Assembly: GCF_000367345.1 (NCBI RefSeq)
Contig: NZ_BARE01000011.1
Span: 154,337-218,336 of the forward strand
Direction of reading: 5' to 3'
DNA length: 64,000 nucleotides
DNA from: Sphingobium xenophagum NBRC 107872
GTDB lineage: Bacteria > Pseudomonadota > Alphaproteobacteria > Sphingomonadales > Sphingomonadaceae
Both the position numbers and the translations under genes were made by a program. Under the pieces are notes generated by a model. That model had not been told where the DNA came from and ran no database searches. It saw nothing but the letters and a program-made list of their open reading frames with translations. Within the stretch, counting starts at the first letter, position 1. Every line of letters begins with the position of its first letter. Of the stretch, positions 46,686 to 57,927 are shown piece by piece.

Positions 46686-49166
46686 TCAGAATTTGTACGA
46701 CACCGTCGCCTGGAAACTGCGCGGCCGTTCGGGCAGGACGATCGTGCTGCCGAACAATTCTGTAAAGTTGGCGCGGAAATATTTCTCGTTGGTCGCATTT
46801 TTGACCACGAAGCGGAACAGCCAATTGTCCAGTTGATAGGACGCGCCCAGATCGACCAGCGCATAGCCCGGCAGCTTGACCGCCTGCGACTGGCCGGAAA
46901 AGACCGAGTCCACTTTCACGACGCTGGCGCTGAGCGCAAGGCCGTTGTCGAACGAATAGGTGCCGGTCAGCGAGTAGAGATTTTCAGGGATGCCCGCACG
47001 GCGCGCGTCATTCTTGCTGCCAATCGGCAGCAATGCCCCCGGCTGCCCACCAAAGATCAGCGACGGGTCGTTCAGATAGGCCTTCAGATCCTCATAGCCC
47101 AGAAAGCTGAACGCCGTGCCGCTATCCAGGAAGGTCAGGTTGACCACCTTCGTCTTGGTATAGGCGCCAGTAATCAGGAAATGCCGATCCACCGACCAGC
47201 GGAATTCCGCTTCCAGTCCCTTTGTCTGTACCGACTGGTTGACCGTGGACGACTGGATATTGTGATCGGTGCGCTCCTGCTTGTACACCGACAGCGCGGC
47301 ATAGAGCTGACCGCCGAGCCAGCTGCCCTTGACGCCACCTTCAACCATTTTGGACGCGGTGATGAAGCCGTTGGCGGCCACCGTGCCGGCATCGATCTCC
47401 GAGCCCTGGCCCGCAATTACCGTCGATTGGCGTGAAGCAGTGGCATAGGGGATCAGGCCGAAGGGCATCTTGTAAGACGCGCTTGCCGTCCAGGACCAGC
47501 CGCCCTTGCTGCCCTTGGCAGAAGTAACGGCGGGCACATTGTTCATCTTGGTCGGGATGAAGCTGGAATTGACGCTGATATCGTCATAGCGGGCACCCAA
47601 TATGAGGCCCAGGCCGAAGTTGAAATCAAGGTCGGCCAGGCCCGCAAAGCCATAGTCGGTATAATGGCCCTTGAGATAATTGGAATAATCGCAGTCGCAT
47701 TCGGTCGACAGCAGACGATCCGACAGCGCGTCATAGCCCTTGGTCAGGTCGACGCGGTGGAAATATTCAAAATCGAAATCATCGCCGTGCAGGAATTTGG
47801 TGTAGCGTACCGAAGGCGACAGCTGGAACGAGAATTTACCCGCGCTGCTATCAAAGCTTTTCGAAATGACGATCTTGTCCTCGATCACCCAGCTTTTATG
47901 AAACTGGGAGAAGCCGTAGCTATTTTCGTTATCATTATCGATGCCGTCATAGAAAAACTGGTTCTTGATCTCCAGCCCGTTGTCGGCGGTGTAGATCATG
48001 TCGAAATAGGCGGTCTTGGCCTTGTTCACCAACAGATCATTCTTGCCGGTCAGCACTTTCTTCCGGCTGAGCTTTGTCGTGCCGACGTTGGTAAGCCCAA
48101 GCCAGGGATAGTTGGTCGCATAGCAGGCGTCATTATTGGACGCGTTGGCAAAGACGCTGCCGCCGCCACAACCGAAGGAACCGAACGGGTTGAAATCGCC
48201 GATCGCGGTGAATTCCTGCTGCGATACCTGTCCGTCACCATTGGTATCGACCGGCTGGGCCGATCCGGTGATGTAGGTGCCGTCATCGACCAGAGCCTGA
48301 GTCAGGCGGTTCCAGCCGCCATTTTGTTGACCCGAATATTTCTGGTACATGCCGCCAAATTCAATGCGGAAATTGTCGGTGATCTGGCTGTCGAACGCGG
48401 CTTGCAGGATCGTCTGGTTGGTCGACATATTGTCGTAATAGCTGTCGCTATCCTCGACCTCGGCATACAGGCTATAGCCGAATTCGGCCGTACCGATCTT
48501 CGCCGGGCCGCGCAGTTCTGCCTTCAGCACATTGCGGTTCCAACTGCCGGTCGTGTAGCTGATTTCACCCTCCGGCCCGGTCAGCAACGAACCATCCTTC
48601 ACGCGCGCGGATTTGGGCACGAAGTTCATGTAGCCGCCGGTTTTGGACGGGCCATAAATGGGCGAGGCCGGGCCGCGCACAATGTCGATCCGGTCCGATG
48701 CGCCGATGGGCGTGGGATAGTTGCCGGGATTATCCAGGCGACGAACGCCGCGAAAATAGACTTCGCCGGGCGTACCGCGAATGTCGAGCGCACCACCGAC
48801 GCCGAAGAAGCTGTTGGTGAAGGTACCTGGCGCCTGCGCGACCAGATCATAAATGTCCGTGATGCCGAAGCGCTCAATCTGTTCGCTGCTGACCGTCGAG
48901 GCCGAACGGGGCGTTTCAACCAATGTCTTGGCAAAACCGAAGATCGATCCGACATCCTTGTCGGGCAGAGCGTTCAGCGCGCCGGTAACGACGATTTCGG
49001 CTCCCGGCTCTGACGCATCGCTCGGCACGGCATCCTGCGCCAGGGCCGGCGTCGTCAGTGCGGTACAGGCCATAAGACCGGCGGCGATCACACTAAAAGG
49101 CCGACTACAACGGTCCGGACGCGGCGCGACATGGTGCTGTCCGCGCAAGCGATCAATATTCGCCAT
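46686..49166 (-). CDS. TonB-dependent receptor, probable purine nucleoside uptake
   Basis: The 826-residue protein has a long N-terminus with signal peptide (FSVIAAGLMACTALTTPALA). A plug domain follows, with TLVETPRSASTVSSEQIERFGITDIYDL and RIDIVRGPASPIYGPSKTGGYMNFVP, then a barrel ending in Phe (FQATVSYKF). ATG 49166 has a GGGGGG ribosome site about 10 nt upstream. The gene precedes the NUP gene and faces a LysR regulator, so it likely imports nucleosides or nucleotides. The ligand is inferred from neighbours. Confidence 0.87.
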   Translation of the reverse strand: MANIDRLRGQHHVAPRPDRCSRPFSVIAAGLMACTALTTPALAQDAVPSDASEPGAEIVVTGALNALPDKDVGSIFGFAKTLVETPRSASTVSSEQIERFGITDIYDLVAQAPGTFTNSFFGVGGALDIRGTPGEVYFRGVRRLDNPGNYPTPIGASDRIDIVRGPASPIYGPSKTGGYMNFVPKSARVKDGSLLTGPEGEISYTTGSWNRNVLKAELRGPAKIGTAEFGYSLYAEVEDSDSYYDNMSTNQTILQAAFDSQITDNFRIEFGGMYQKYSGQQNGGWNRLTQALVDDGTYITGSAQPVDTNGDGQVSQQEFTAIGDFNPFGSFGCGGGSVFANASNNDACYATNYPWLGLTNVGTTKLSRKKVLTGKNDLLVNKAKTAYFDMIYTADNGLEIKNQFFYDGIDNDNENSYGFSQFHKSWVIEDKIVISKSFDSSAGKFSFQLSPSVRYTKFLHGDDFDFEYFHRVDLTKGYDALSDRLLSTECDCDYSNYLKGHYTDYGFAGLADLDFNFGLGLILGARYDDISVNSSFIPTKMNNVPAVTSAKGSKGGWSWTASASYKMPFGLIPYATASRQSTVIAGQGSEIDAGTVAANGFITASKMVEGGVKGSWLGGQLYAALSVYKQERTDHNIQSSTVNQSVQTKGLEAEFRWSVDRHFLITGAYTKTKVVNLTFLDSGTAFSFLGYEDLKAYLNDPSLIFGGQPGALLPIGSKNDARRAGIPENLYSLTGTYSFDNGLALSASVVKVDSVFSGQSQAVKLPGYALVDLGASYQLDNWLFRFVVKNATNEKYFRANFTELFGSTIVLPERPRSFQATVSYKF

Positions 49167-49483
49167 GAATAAGATACCCCCCTTTTGAAACAGGGCGGCC
49201 CATATTGATCGCCCTGCTGTTAATTCTCCCTGTCCCTCTCCCATTTGATCGTCGGCTGGATTTCATTGAGAAATTCCAGCCCTCTCTGTTGTCCCGGCCG
49301 GCTCCTGCCGCGGTCGCAAGGCGCCTTGGGCGCACCCTTTTCGCGACGGTGCATTGCAGCATGCACAGCCATGATCCCCGCCAATCGCCGCCGGACGATG
49401 TGGTGTGCATTGCAACTAGGGGCTTGACGTGGTGCGATCAAATGCAATGAATTCGACGCAGTGTTGCAAAAAATAGGGTGGGT
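49167..49483. promoter_or_regulatory. Divergent control region of TonB receptor and LysR genes
   Basis: This 317-nt gap has three copies of one motif, GCATTGCA: 49351-49358, 49407-49414 and, inverted (TGCAATG), 49443-49449. A promoter for the LysR gene is likely at TTGACG (49424-49429), spacer 17, ATGAAT (49447-49452), so the third copy overlaps its -10. The copies look like binding sites of the LysR protein. Confidence 0.5.
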
Positions 49484-50419
49484 ATGCCGGCACTTTCACG
49501 TTTCTTGCGCTATTTCATAGCGGTAGGCCGATTGGGCTCGATCCGGCGCGCGGCGGACGAACTGAACGTATCTGCGTCAGCGATCGATCGGCAGATTTTG
49601 AATGTCGAGGCCAATCTGGGCATGCCGCTGTTCGAGCGGCTGCCGACCGGCCTGCGCCTGACTGCTGCGGGTGAGATCATGATGGCGGCGGGCACCAAAT
49701 GGCAGAAAAACATGGCCGATGTTCGCGCGCAGATAGAGGATTTGCGCGGGCTGAAACGCGGGCATGTCGATATTGCGGTCATCGACGCCCTGGCCAAGGG
49801 CTATATCCCCGCCGCGATCCGGGCGCTGCAAAGCAAATATCCCGGCATCACCATCGGCGTGCGGGTGCTGGAAAATGACGCAGCCCGGCTGGCGACGGTG
49901 CGCGGAGAGGTGGATTTCGGCATATTTTTCGAACCGCAGACCGTGCGCGACCTGGCCGTCCGATCCTTCGTGGAGGTCGTGCTGGGCTTCGTCACGCCGA
50001 CCGGCCATCCACTGGGTGGCAAGAGGGAAGCCCGGTTTTCAAGCTGCGTGGGATCAAGGTTGATCGTGCCGGCTGAGCCATTGGCGGTTTATGAGCAGAT
50101 TTCGGTGCTGGAAGGGACGACCGGCGTGGTGATCGACCGGGCCGTGTCATCGGACAATATCCAGATGATCACGTCGCTCGTATTGCAGGGCATCGGCATC
50201 GGCGTACTGACATCGCTCGACGTCATTACAGAGGTGCAGCGCGGCCTTCTGTCCTTCACCAAGATTTCCGACCCGATATTGCGGCCAATGACGCTGGCGC
50301 TGTGTACCGCATCGGCGCGCACGCCGTCCTATGCGGCCGGCATAGCCTTGCAGGAAATCGAAAACGGCTTCCCGCAACTCAGCTATCCCATATCGATCGA
50401 CGGTCCCGCCATGACATGA
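49484..50419 (+). CDS. LysR-family transcriptional regulator
   Basis: The 311-residue protein has an N-terminal LysR helix-turn-helix (LSRFLRYFIAVGRLGSIRRA, ASAIDRQILNVEANLGMPLFERLPTGLRLTAAGE) and a C-terminal substrate-binding domain. It is divergent from the TonB receptor/NUP genes, the classic LysR arrangement, so it probably controls purine nucleoside uptake in response to a purine ligand. ATG 49484 is preferred; GTG 49478 is an alternative with weaker support. Confidence 0.87.
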   Translation: MPALSRFLRYFIAVGRLGSIRRAADELNVSASAIDRQILNVEANLGMPLFERLPTGLRLTAAGEIMMAAGTKWQKNMADVRAQIEDLRGLKRGHVDIAVIDALAKGYIPAAIRALQSKYPGITIGVRVLENDAARLATVRGEVDFGIFFEPQTVRDLAVRSFVEVVLGFVTPTGHPLGGKREARFSSCVGSRLIVPAEPLAVYEQISVLEGTTGVVIDRAVSSDNIQMITSLVLQGIGIGVLTSLDVITEVQRGLLSFTKISDPILRPMTLALCTASARTPSYAAGIALQEIENGFPQLSYPISIDGPAMT

Positions 50420-50497
50420 CGGCCCCTCAGCCAATTGCCCAAAGCGTGCAGACCCGATAACGGACAATCTTTCCAGACCGTCAACGGACCTTCTGTC

Positions 50498-51028
50498 ATG
50501 AGCCAAACTGCCGAGCCTCAGCTCCACTATATCTCCAACGACGCCTTTGTCGCCGACGTTCAAATGCTGGCGCGACAGGTTGAACAGGACGACTGGACAC
50601 CCGATTTCATCATCGGCATCGGCCGTGGCGGGCTGGTGCCTGCGGTCTATATCTCGCATCAGACCGAATTGCCGATGCTGTCGATCGACCATAGTTCAAA
50701 GGTGCCCGGCTTTGCCGACGAACTGCTGGCCAAGGTCGCGGCCAAGAGCGCGGCGGGCCAGCGGCTGCTGTTCGTCGACGACATCAACGATAGCGGCGGC
50801 ACGATCGATTATGTGCGGCGGTTGCTGGCCGACAATGGCTGCAATGGCGACAATCTGCGCTTTGCCGTCATCATCACCAACAGCCGGTCGCGCGTGACGG
50901 TGGATTATTGGGCGGAGATGATCGACCGGGACGAGGACAAGCGCTGGTTCGTGTTCCCCTGGGAAGCGGTCGGTGCAAAGGGTACGATCGTCGAAGAGGC
51001 GCTTTCCGTGCCGGAACGGCTGGCCTGA
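50498..51028 (+). CDS. Purine phosphoribosyltransferase family protein
   Basis: The 176-residue protein has the PRPP-binding loop LLFVDDINDSGGT near residue 90 and a type I PRTase fold: DFIIGIGRGGLVPAVYIS, then ADELLAKV. Length and sequence are closest to xanthine-guanine or hypoxanthine PRTases, which convert free bases and PRPP to nucleotides. Its stop overlaps the start of the LOG gene (TGATG), so the two are coupled. In a purine region a salvage role is likely; base specificity cannot be read. Confidence 0.82.
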   Translation: MSQTAEPQLHYISNDAFVADVQMLARQVEQDDWTPDFIIGIGRGGLVPAVYISHQTELPMLSIDHSSKVPGFADELLAKVAAKSAAGQRLLFVDDINDSGGTIDYVRRLLADNGCNGDNLRFAVIITNSRSRVTVDYWAEMIDRDEDKRWFVFPWEAVGAKGTIVEEALSVPERLA

Positions 51029-51606
51029 TGCGGATCTGCGTTTATCTCGGCTCCTCGCCCGGCAACTCGCCTGTCTATCGCGAAGCTGCCGAGCGGGTCG
51101 GCACGCTGCTGGCCGAGCGGGGCATTGGCCTGGTTTATGGCGGCGGGACCGTCGGGCTGATGGGTGTGATCGCCGATACCGTATGCGCTGCGGGCGGCGA
51201 GGTGATCGGCGTCATTCCCGAAGCGCTGCGCGCGCGCGAACATGACCATCCGGGCATCACGCAACTGCATGTCGTCAAGACGATGCATGAGCGCAAGGCG
51301 ATGATGGCGAAATTTGCCGACGGTTTCCTGTGCCTGCCTGGCGGCATCGGGACGCTGGAGGAGATATTCGAGGCCTGGTGCTGGTCGCAGCTTGGCTATC
51401 ATGAAAAGCCGTGCGGCCTGCTCAACGTCAATGGCTTCTATACGCCCATGTCGACCTTCATCGATTCTGTCGTTGCGGAGGGTTTCCTCCAGCCCCGGCA
51501 TCGGGCGATGCTGCTGATCGACAATGACCCGGACATATTGCTGGACCGCATGGCGCAATATCTGCCGCCGCAGACAGAGCATTGGCTGGGCGACGACGAC
51601 GTTTAG
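51028..51606 (+). CDS. LOG-family nucleotide phosphoribohydrolase (TIGR00730)
   Basis: The 192-residue Rossmann-like protein carries GSSPGNSPVYREAAERVG, YGGGTVGLMG, MHERKAMM and the LOG signature PGGIGTLEEIFEAW. LOG proteins cleave AMP-type nucleotides (cytokinin nucleotides in plants) to free base plus ribose 5-phosphate. Paired with a base phosphoribosyltransferase, it would give a base-exchange cycle. Its stop codon overlaps the end of the converging HAD gene by 3-4 nt. Confidence 0.88.
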   Translation: MRICVYLGSSPGNSPVYREAAERVGTLLAERGIGLVYGGGTVGLMGVIADTVCAAGGEVIGVIPEALRAREHDHPGITQLHVVKTMHERKAMMAKFADGFLCLPGGIGTLEEIFEAWCWSQLGYHEKPCGLLNVNGFYTPMSTFIDSVVAEGFLQPRHRAMLLIDNDPDILLDRMAQYLPPQTEHWLGDDDV

Positions 51607-52298
51607 CCGATGGTGTCGATCAGGGCGGGCAGTTCGGCCAGCCGATCGATCTGGCGGAAGCGGGGATGGTCGGCGGGCGTGTCGGCGATTTCATGGACCC
51701 ACGCCCCCTCCTGCGGGATATAGGCGGCCCAGGCGCCAGCCTCCAGCGCGGGTCGGATGTCCGACCGCAGCGAATCCCCCGCCATGATGGCTTCGTGCGA
51801 GGCGACGTCATATTGGCCGAACACACGGCGGAACGTATCTTCGGTCTTGTCGCTGACGATCTCAATGCCGCTGAACAGGTCGCCCAGGCCTGAAGCTGCG
51901 AGTTTCGATTCCTGGTGCAACAGGTCGCCCTTCGTCACCAGCACGAGCCGACCCCGGTGGGCCAGTGCGTCGAGCGTGTCGGCGACATCGTCGAACAGGT
52001 CGACCGGATGGGCCAGCAGAGCGCGCCCGGCTGCCAGAATATCCTCGATCATCGATTTGGAAATCTGGTCCCCGGCCAGTTCCGCCGCGGTCTCGATCAT
52101 CGAAAGCGTGAAACCCTTGGCCCCATAGCCATAGAGTTTGAGATTGCGCCCTTCGCAGGTATTAAGCGTGTCGCGGGCTATATCGGCGTCGGCAAAGGGC
52201 TGGAGCATCGCCACCAGCGCCTCTTCGGTCGCGTTGAAATGCCGCATATTGTGCCAGAGCGTATCGTCGGCATCCAGACAGATGAGCTTGATTGTCAT
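51603..52298 (-). CDS. HAD-family hydrolase
   Basis: The 231-residue protein has HAD motif I DADDTLWHN at residues 9-17, motif II in LVLVTKGD, the motif III Lys region (SDKTEDTFRRVF) and motif IV AGDSLRSDI. The DxD variant with a C1-type cap suggests phosphatase activity, possibly on nucleotides given the region. ATG 52298 is preferred because AGGA is 7 nt upstream. It is monocistronic and converges with the LOG gene. Confidence 0.85.
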   Translation of the reverse strand: MTIKLICLDADDTLWHNMRHFNATEEALVAMLQPFADADIARDTLNTCEGRNLKLYGYGAKGFTLSMIETAAELAGDQISKSMIEDILAAGRALLAHPVDLFDDVADTLDALAHRGRLVLVTKGDLLHQESKLAASGLGDLFSGIEIVSDKTEDTFRRVFGQYDVASHEAIMAGDSLRSDIRPALEAGAWAAYIPQEGAWVHEIADTPADHPRFRQIDRLAELPALIDTIG

Positions 52299-52392
52299 TT
52301 CCATATCCTAGCGTCGGGCAGCCGAACTGGCTGTTATAATCGACATGGAGCGTCGATCGCCGCGAACAGCGAGAAAAGGACTCCAGGCAGCC

Positions 52393-54700
<2,308 letters not shown>

Positions 54701-54704
<4 letters not shown>

Positions 54705-55621
54705 CCGGCCCTCAATTGCAGCAGTTGGGCCAAGACGGCGATGGCGATGACATCGGGTTCCTTGCCCATGACCCCCGGCACGCCGATCGGCGAGGTCAAC
54801 CGGGCGCGGGCCTGTGCATCGATGCCATCGCTCGCCAGCCGCGCATGGAAACGCGCGCCCTTGGTGGCGGAGCCGATCAGGCCGACATAGGCGCAGGGCG
54901 GACGACTCAGCGCAGCGTGGGTCAGGCGATAGTCGAGGCCATGGTCGTGCGTCAGGATGAGGATGGCGGCGTCGTCAGACGCGTCGGCCACACATTGTTC
55001 GATCGCAGCCTCCGGCACGACGGCGACCCCATCAATCGTCTCGAAAACCGGGCGCGTGTCGAACCAGGACAGGCGGAATGGCAGGTTTGCAGCGTGGCGG
55101 GCGATTGCCTGACCGACATGACCCGCACCGAACAGATAGAGCGGCCGACGGTACTGACCGATAATTTCCGCCAGACAGTCGCCCGCACGGGGACGGTCGC
55201 CCCGCGCCGACGGGGGCGACGGCACGGCATGATCGCCCACGTGCCTTTCCACCCGGTCGGATTGGAACGTCGAAACGAGAATTCGATCGTCCGCAGCATC
55301 CGCCAGCCAGCCCATGACGTCGGGATCGCAATGTTCAATGAGCAACCGTACCCGGCCGCCGCAACATTGGCCCAGCAGCGGCCCAAGCGGATAATCCTGC
55401 ACCCGCCACTGGCCCGGCGGCAGCGCCAATATGGCGCGCGCCTGTTCGACCGCGCGATATTCGAGCTGACCGCCGCCAATGGTGCCGTGCAGCCCCTGAT
55501 GCGTGACCAGCATGCGCGTCCCCGCCCCGCGCGGGGCGGAGCCTTCGCTGCCCAGGATGGTGATCAGGGCGCCTGGTGTTTTGCCTGCAACGTGCCGCAG
55601 CCAGTCCAGCCACTCGCTCAT
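54701..55621 (-). CDS. xdhC: Xanthine dehydrogenase accessory protein XdhC
   Basis: The 306-residue protein has the N-terminal XdhC segment ITILGSEGSAPRGAGTRMLV and GGGQLEYRA. A central CCGGRV Cys pair and a C-terminal Rossmann domain (LYLFGAGHVGQAIARHAA, IGSATKGARFHARL) follow. XdhC binds the molybdenum cofactor, assists its sulfuration and inserts it into XdhB. Its start overlaps the xdhB stop and its end overlaps guaD. Confidence 0.92.
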
Positions 55622-57927
55622 CGCGCGCGATGCTCGCTGACCGCACGCAATATGCGTTCGGGCGTGGCGGGGGCGTCAAGGCGGGGCAGCGCGCGAACAT
55701 TCGGCGCAACCGCCGCGACGGCGCGGGTCAGGGCGGAAAAGACCGATATGGCGAGCATGAAGGGCGGCTCACCGACCGCCTTGGACCGATTGATTGTCGG
55801 CTCCACATTCTGCCCATCCCACAGGCTGATCGTCATATGGGCGGGGCGATCCGACGCGGTCGGGATTTTGTAGGTCGCAGGTGAATGGGTGAGCAAGCGG
55901 CCCTGATCGTCAAAGACCAGTTCCTCGGTCGTCAGCCAACCCTGCCCCTGGATGAAGCCGCCCTCGATCTGGCCGATGTCGATCTGGCGATTGAGCGAAC
56001 GGCCAACATCGTGGAGAATGTCGACGGCCAGCACCTTATGCTCGCCGGTCAGCGTGTCGATCGCGACTTCGGACACGGCAGCGCCATAGGCGAAATAATA
56101 GAAGGGGCGTCCCTGATGCGCTTGCCGGTCATAGGCAATGTCGGGAGTCGCATAATAGCCGGTGGCGGCAAGCGAAACGCGGCCAATATGCGCCTTGCGA
56201 CACAGATGCGCGAAGGTCAGCCGCTCGTTGCCCGCGATCACGCCTTCGGGGGTAAAATGCACTTCGCTGTCGGGGCAGCCGAAGGTGCGGGCAAGGAAGC
56301 CGGTCAGCCGTTCGCGGATCGTCATCGCCGCCTGATAGGCGGCCATGCCGTTCAGGTCCGCACCGGACGAGGCGGCGGTGGCTGACGTATTGGGCACCTT
56401 GTCGGTGCGCGTGGCGGTGATCCGCACCTGGTCGATCGGCACGGCAAAGACGTCAGCGACGACCTGCGCCACCTTGATATACAGCCCCTGCCCCATTTCC
56501 GTGCCGCCATGATTGATCTGGATCGACCCGTCGGCATAGACCAGCACCAGCGCGCCGGCCTGATTGAGGTGCGTGGTGGTAAAGCTGATCCCGAACTTGA
56601 CCGGGGTTAGCGCTATGCCACGCTTGATGATCGGGCTGGTGGCGTTGAAGGCATCGATTGCGGCGCTGCGCGCGTCATAACGGGCGTCGGCGCGCAAACG
56701 GGCGATGAGTTGCGGTGCGATATTGTCCGCAATGGTCATGCCATAGGGCGCGACATCGCGACCGGGGCCGTAGAGATTGGCGCACCGCACCGCCAGCGGA
56801 TCATGACCCAGATGCGCGGCAACATCGTCCATGACGCGCTCTATCGCCAGCATCCCCTGCGGCCCGCCGAAGCCACGAAAGGCTGTGTCGGACACGGTAT
56901 TGGTCTTGAGCCGTTCCGACAGGATTTCAACGTCCGGCAGCCAATAGCAATTGTCTGCATGGAACATCGCCCGGTCGTTGATCGCGGGGGACAGATCGAC
57001 CGTGGCGCCGCAGCGAGAGGCGAGACGCAAATGCAGCGCCAGCACATGGCCCTGCGCATCGAAACCGACATCATAGGTGACGCGGAAGGCGTGCCGCTTG
57101 CCCGTCATCACCATGTCATCGTCCCGGTCGCAGCGGAATTTGGCGGGACGGCCCGTTTTGTCCGCGACGAGTGCCGCCGCCGCGGCGAACAGGGCCGCCT
57201 GCGTTTCCTTGCCGCCAAAGGCGCCGCCCATGCGGCGTACCTCCACCGTCACGTCGGCGGAGCGGCGATGCAGCATATGGGCGACCAGATGCTGGATTTC
57301 GCTGGGATGCTGGGTGGAACAGAGCAGATGAAGCTGGCCATCTTCGCCCGGTGTCGCGACAGCGACCTGCCCCTCCAGATAGAAATGATCCTGCCCGCCC
57401 ATATCGAAGCTGCCGGTCAGCCGATGGGGTGCGCTGGCCAGCGCAGCAGCAGCATCGCCGCGCGCCATCCGCTGGGTCGGCTCGATCAGTGACTTGGCCG
57501 CCTGTGCCGCCGCGATCGTCAGGCAGGCGGGCAATGGTTCATAGTCTATCCTGGCGAGCCGTGCAGCCTTGCGCGCCGCGCGCTGGCTGGTGGCGGCGAC
57601 CAGGAAGATGGCTTGTCCAACGCAGATTACTTCGCCATCGGCCAGCAGCCGATCGTCGCCTGCGACGGGGCTGACATCATTCGCGCCGGGGATGTCGGCG
57701 GCGGTAAAGACATGCACGACACCTTCGGCCGCCCGGACGGCGGACAGGTCCATGGACCGGATGCGGGCATGGGCATGGGCGCTCTGGCCAAAAGCCAGAT
57801 GGAGCATGTCGGCAGGTTCCGGCCCGTCATCGGCATAGCGGGCCGCGCCCGTGACATGCAGCGGCGCGCTGTCATGCGGGTGCGAGGGCTTGGGCAGAAC
57901 ATGCCATGCAGGATCGCGATCAGCCAT
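55618..57927 (-). CDS. xdhB: Xanthine dehydrogenase, molybdenum-binding subunit
   Basis: The 769-residue subunit has GGQDHFYLEGQ, RRMGGAFGGKE, AFRGFGGPQGM with the substrate Arg, TATRTDKVPN and the C-terminal VGEPPFMLAISV with the catalytic Glu. It binds the Mo-pterin cofactor and oxidises hypoxanthine and xanthine to urate. ATG 57927 gives an 8-nt overlap with the xdhA stop; a longer frame runs into xdhA. All catalytic landmarks are present. Confidence 0.95.
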   Translation of the reverse strand: MADRDPAWHVLPKPSHPHDSAPLHVTGAARYADDGPEPADMLHLAFGQSAHAHARIRSMDLSAVRAAEGVVHVFTAADIPGANDVSPVAGDDRLLADGEVICVGQAIFLVAATSQRAARKAARLARIDYEPLPACLTIAAAQAAKSLIEPTQRMARGDAAAALASAPHRLTGSFDMGGQDHFYLEGQVAVATPGEDGQLHLLCSTQHPSEIQHLVAHMLHRRSADVTVEVRRMGGAFGGKETQAALFAAAAALVADKTGRPAKFRCDRDDDMVMTGKRHAFRVTYDVGFDAQGHVLALHLRLASRCGATVDLSPAINDRAMFHADNCYWLPDVEILSERLKTNTVSDTAFRGFGGPQGMLAIERVMDDVAAHLGHDPLAVRCANLYGPGRDVAPYGMTIADNIAPQLIARLRADARYDARSAAIDAFNATSPIIKRGIALTPVKFGISFTTTHLNQAGALVLVYADGSIQINHGGTEMGQGLYIKVAQVVADVFAVPIDQVRITATRTDKVPNTSATAASSGADLNGMAAYQAAMTIRERLTGFLARTFGCPDSEVHFTPEGVIAGNERLTFAHLCRKAHIGRVSLAATGYYATPDIAYDRQAHQGRPFYYFAYGAAVSEVAIDTLTGEHKVLAVDILHDVGRSLNRQIDIGQIEGGFIQGQGWLTTEELVFDDQGRLLTHSPATYKIPTASDRPAHMTISLWDGQNVEPTINRSKAVGEPPFMLAISVFSALTRAVAAVAPNVRALPRLDAPATPERILRAVSEHRAR

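Noticed and set aside
47664..49013. A 449-codon plus-strand frame
   Set aside because: Complementary to the purine-region TonB receptor; no ribosome site or domain.
54716..55873. A 385-codon plus-strand frame
   Set aside because: Antisense to xdhC and the end of xdhB; no motifs.
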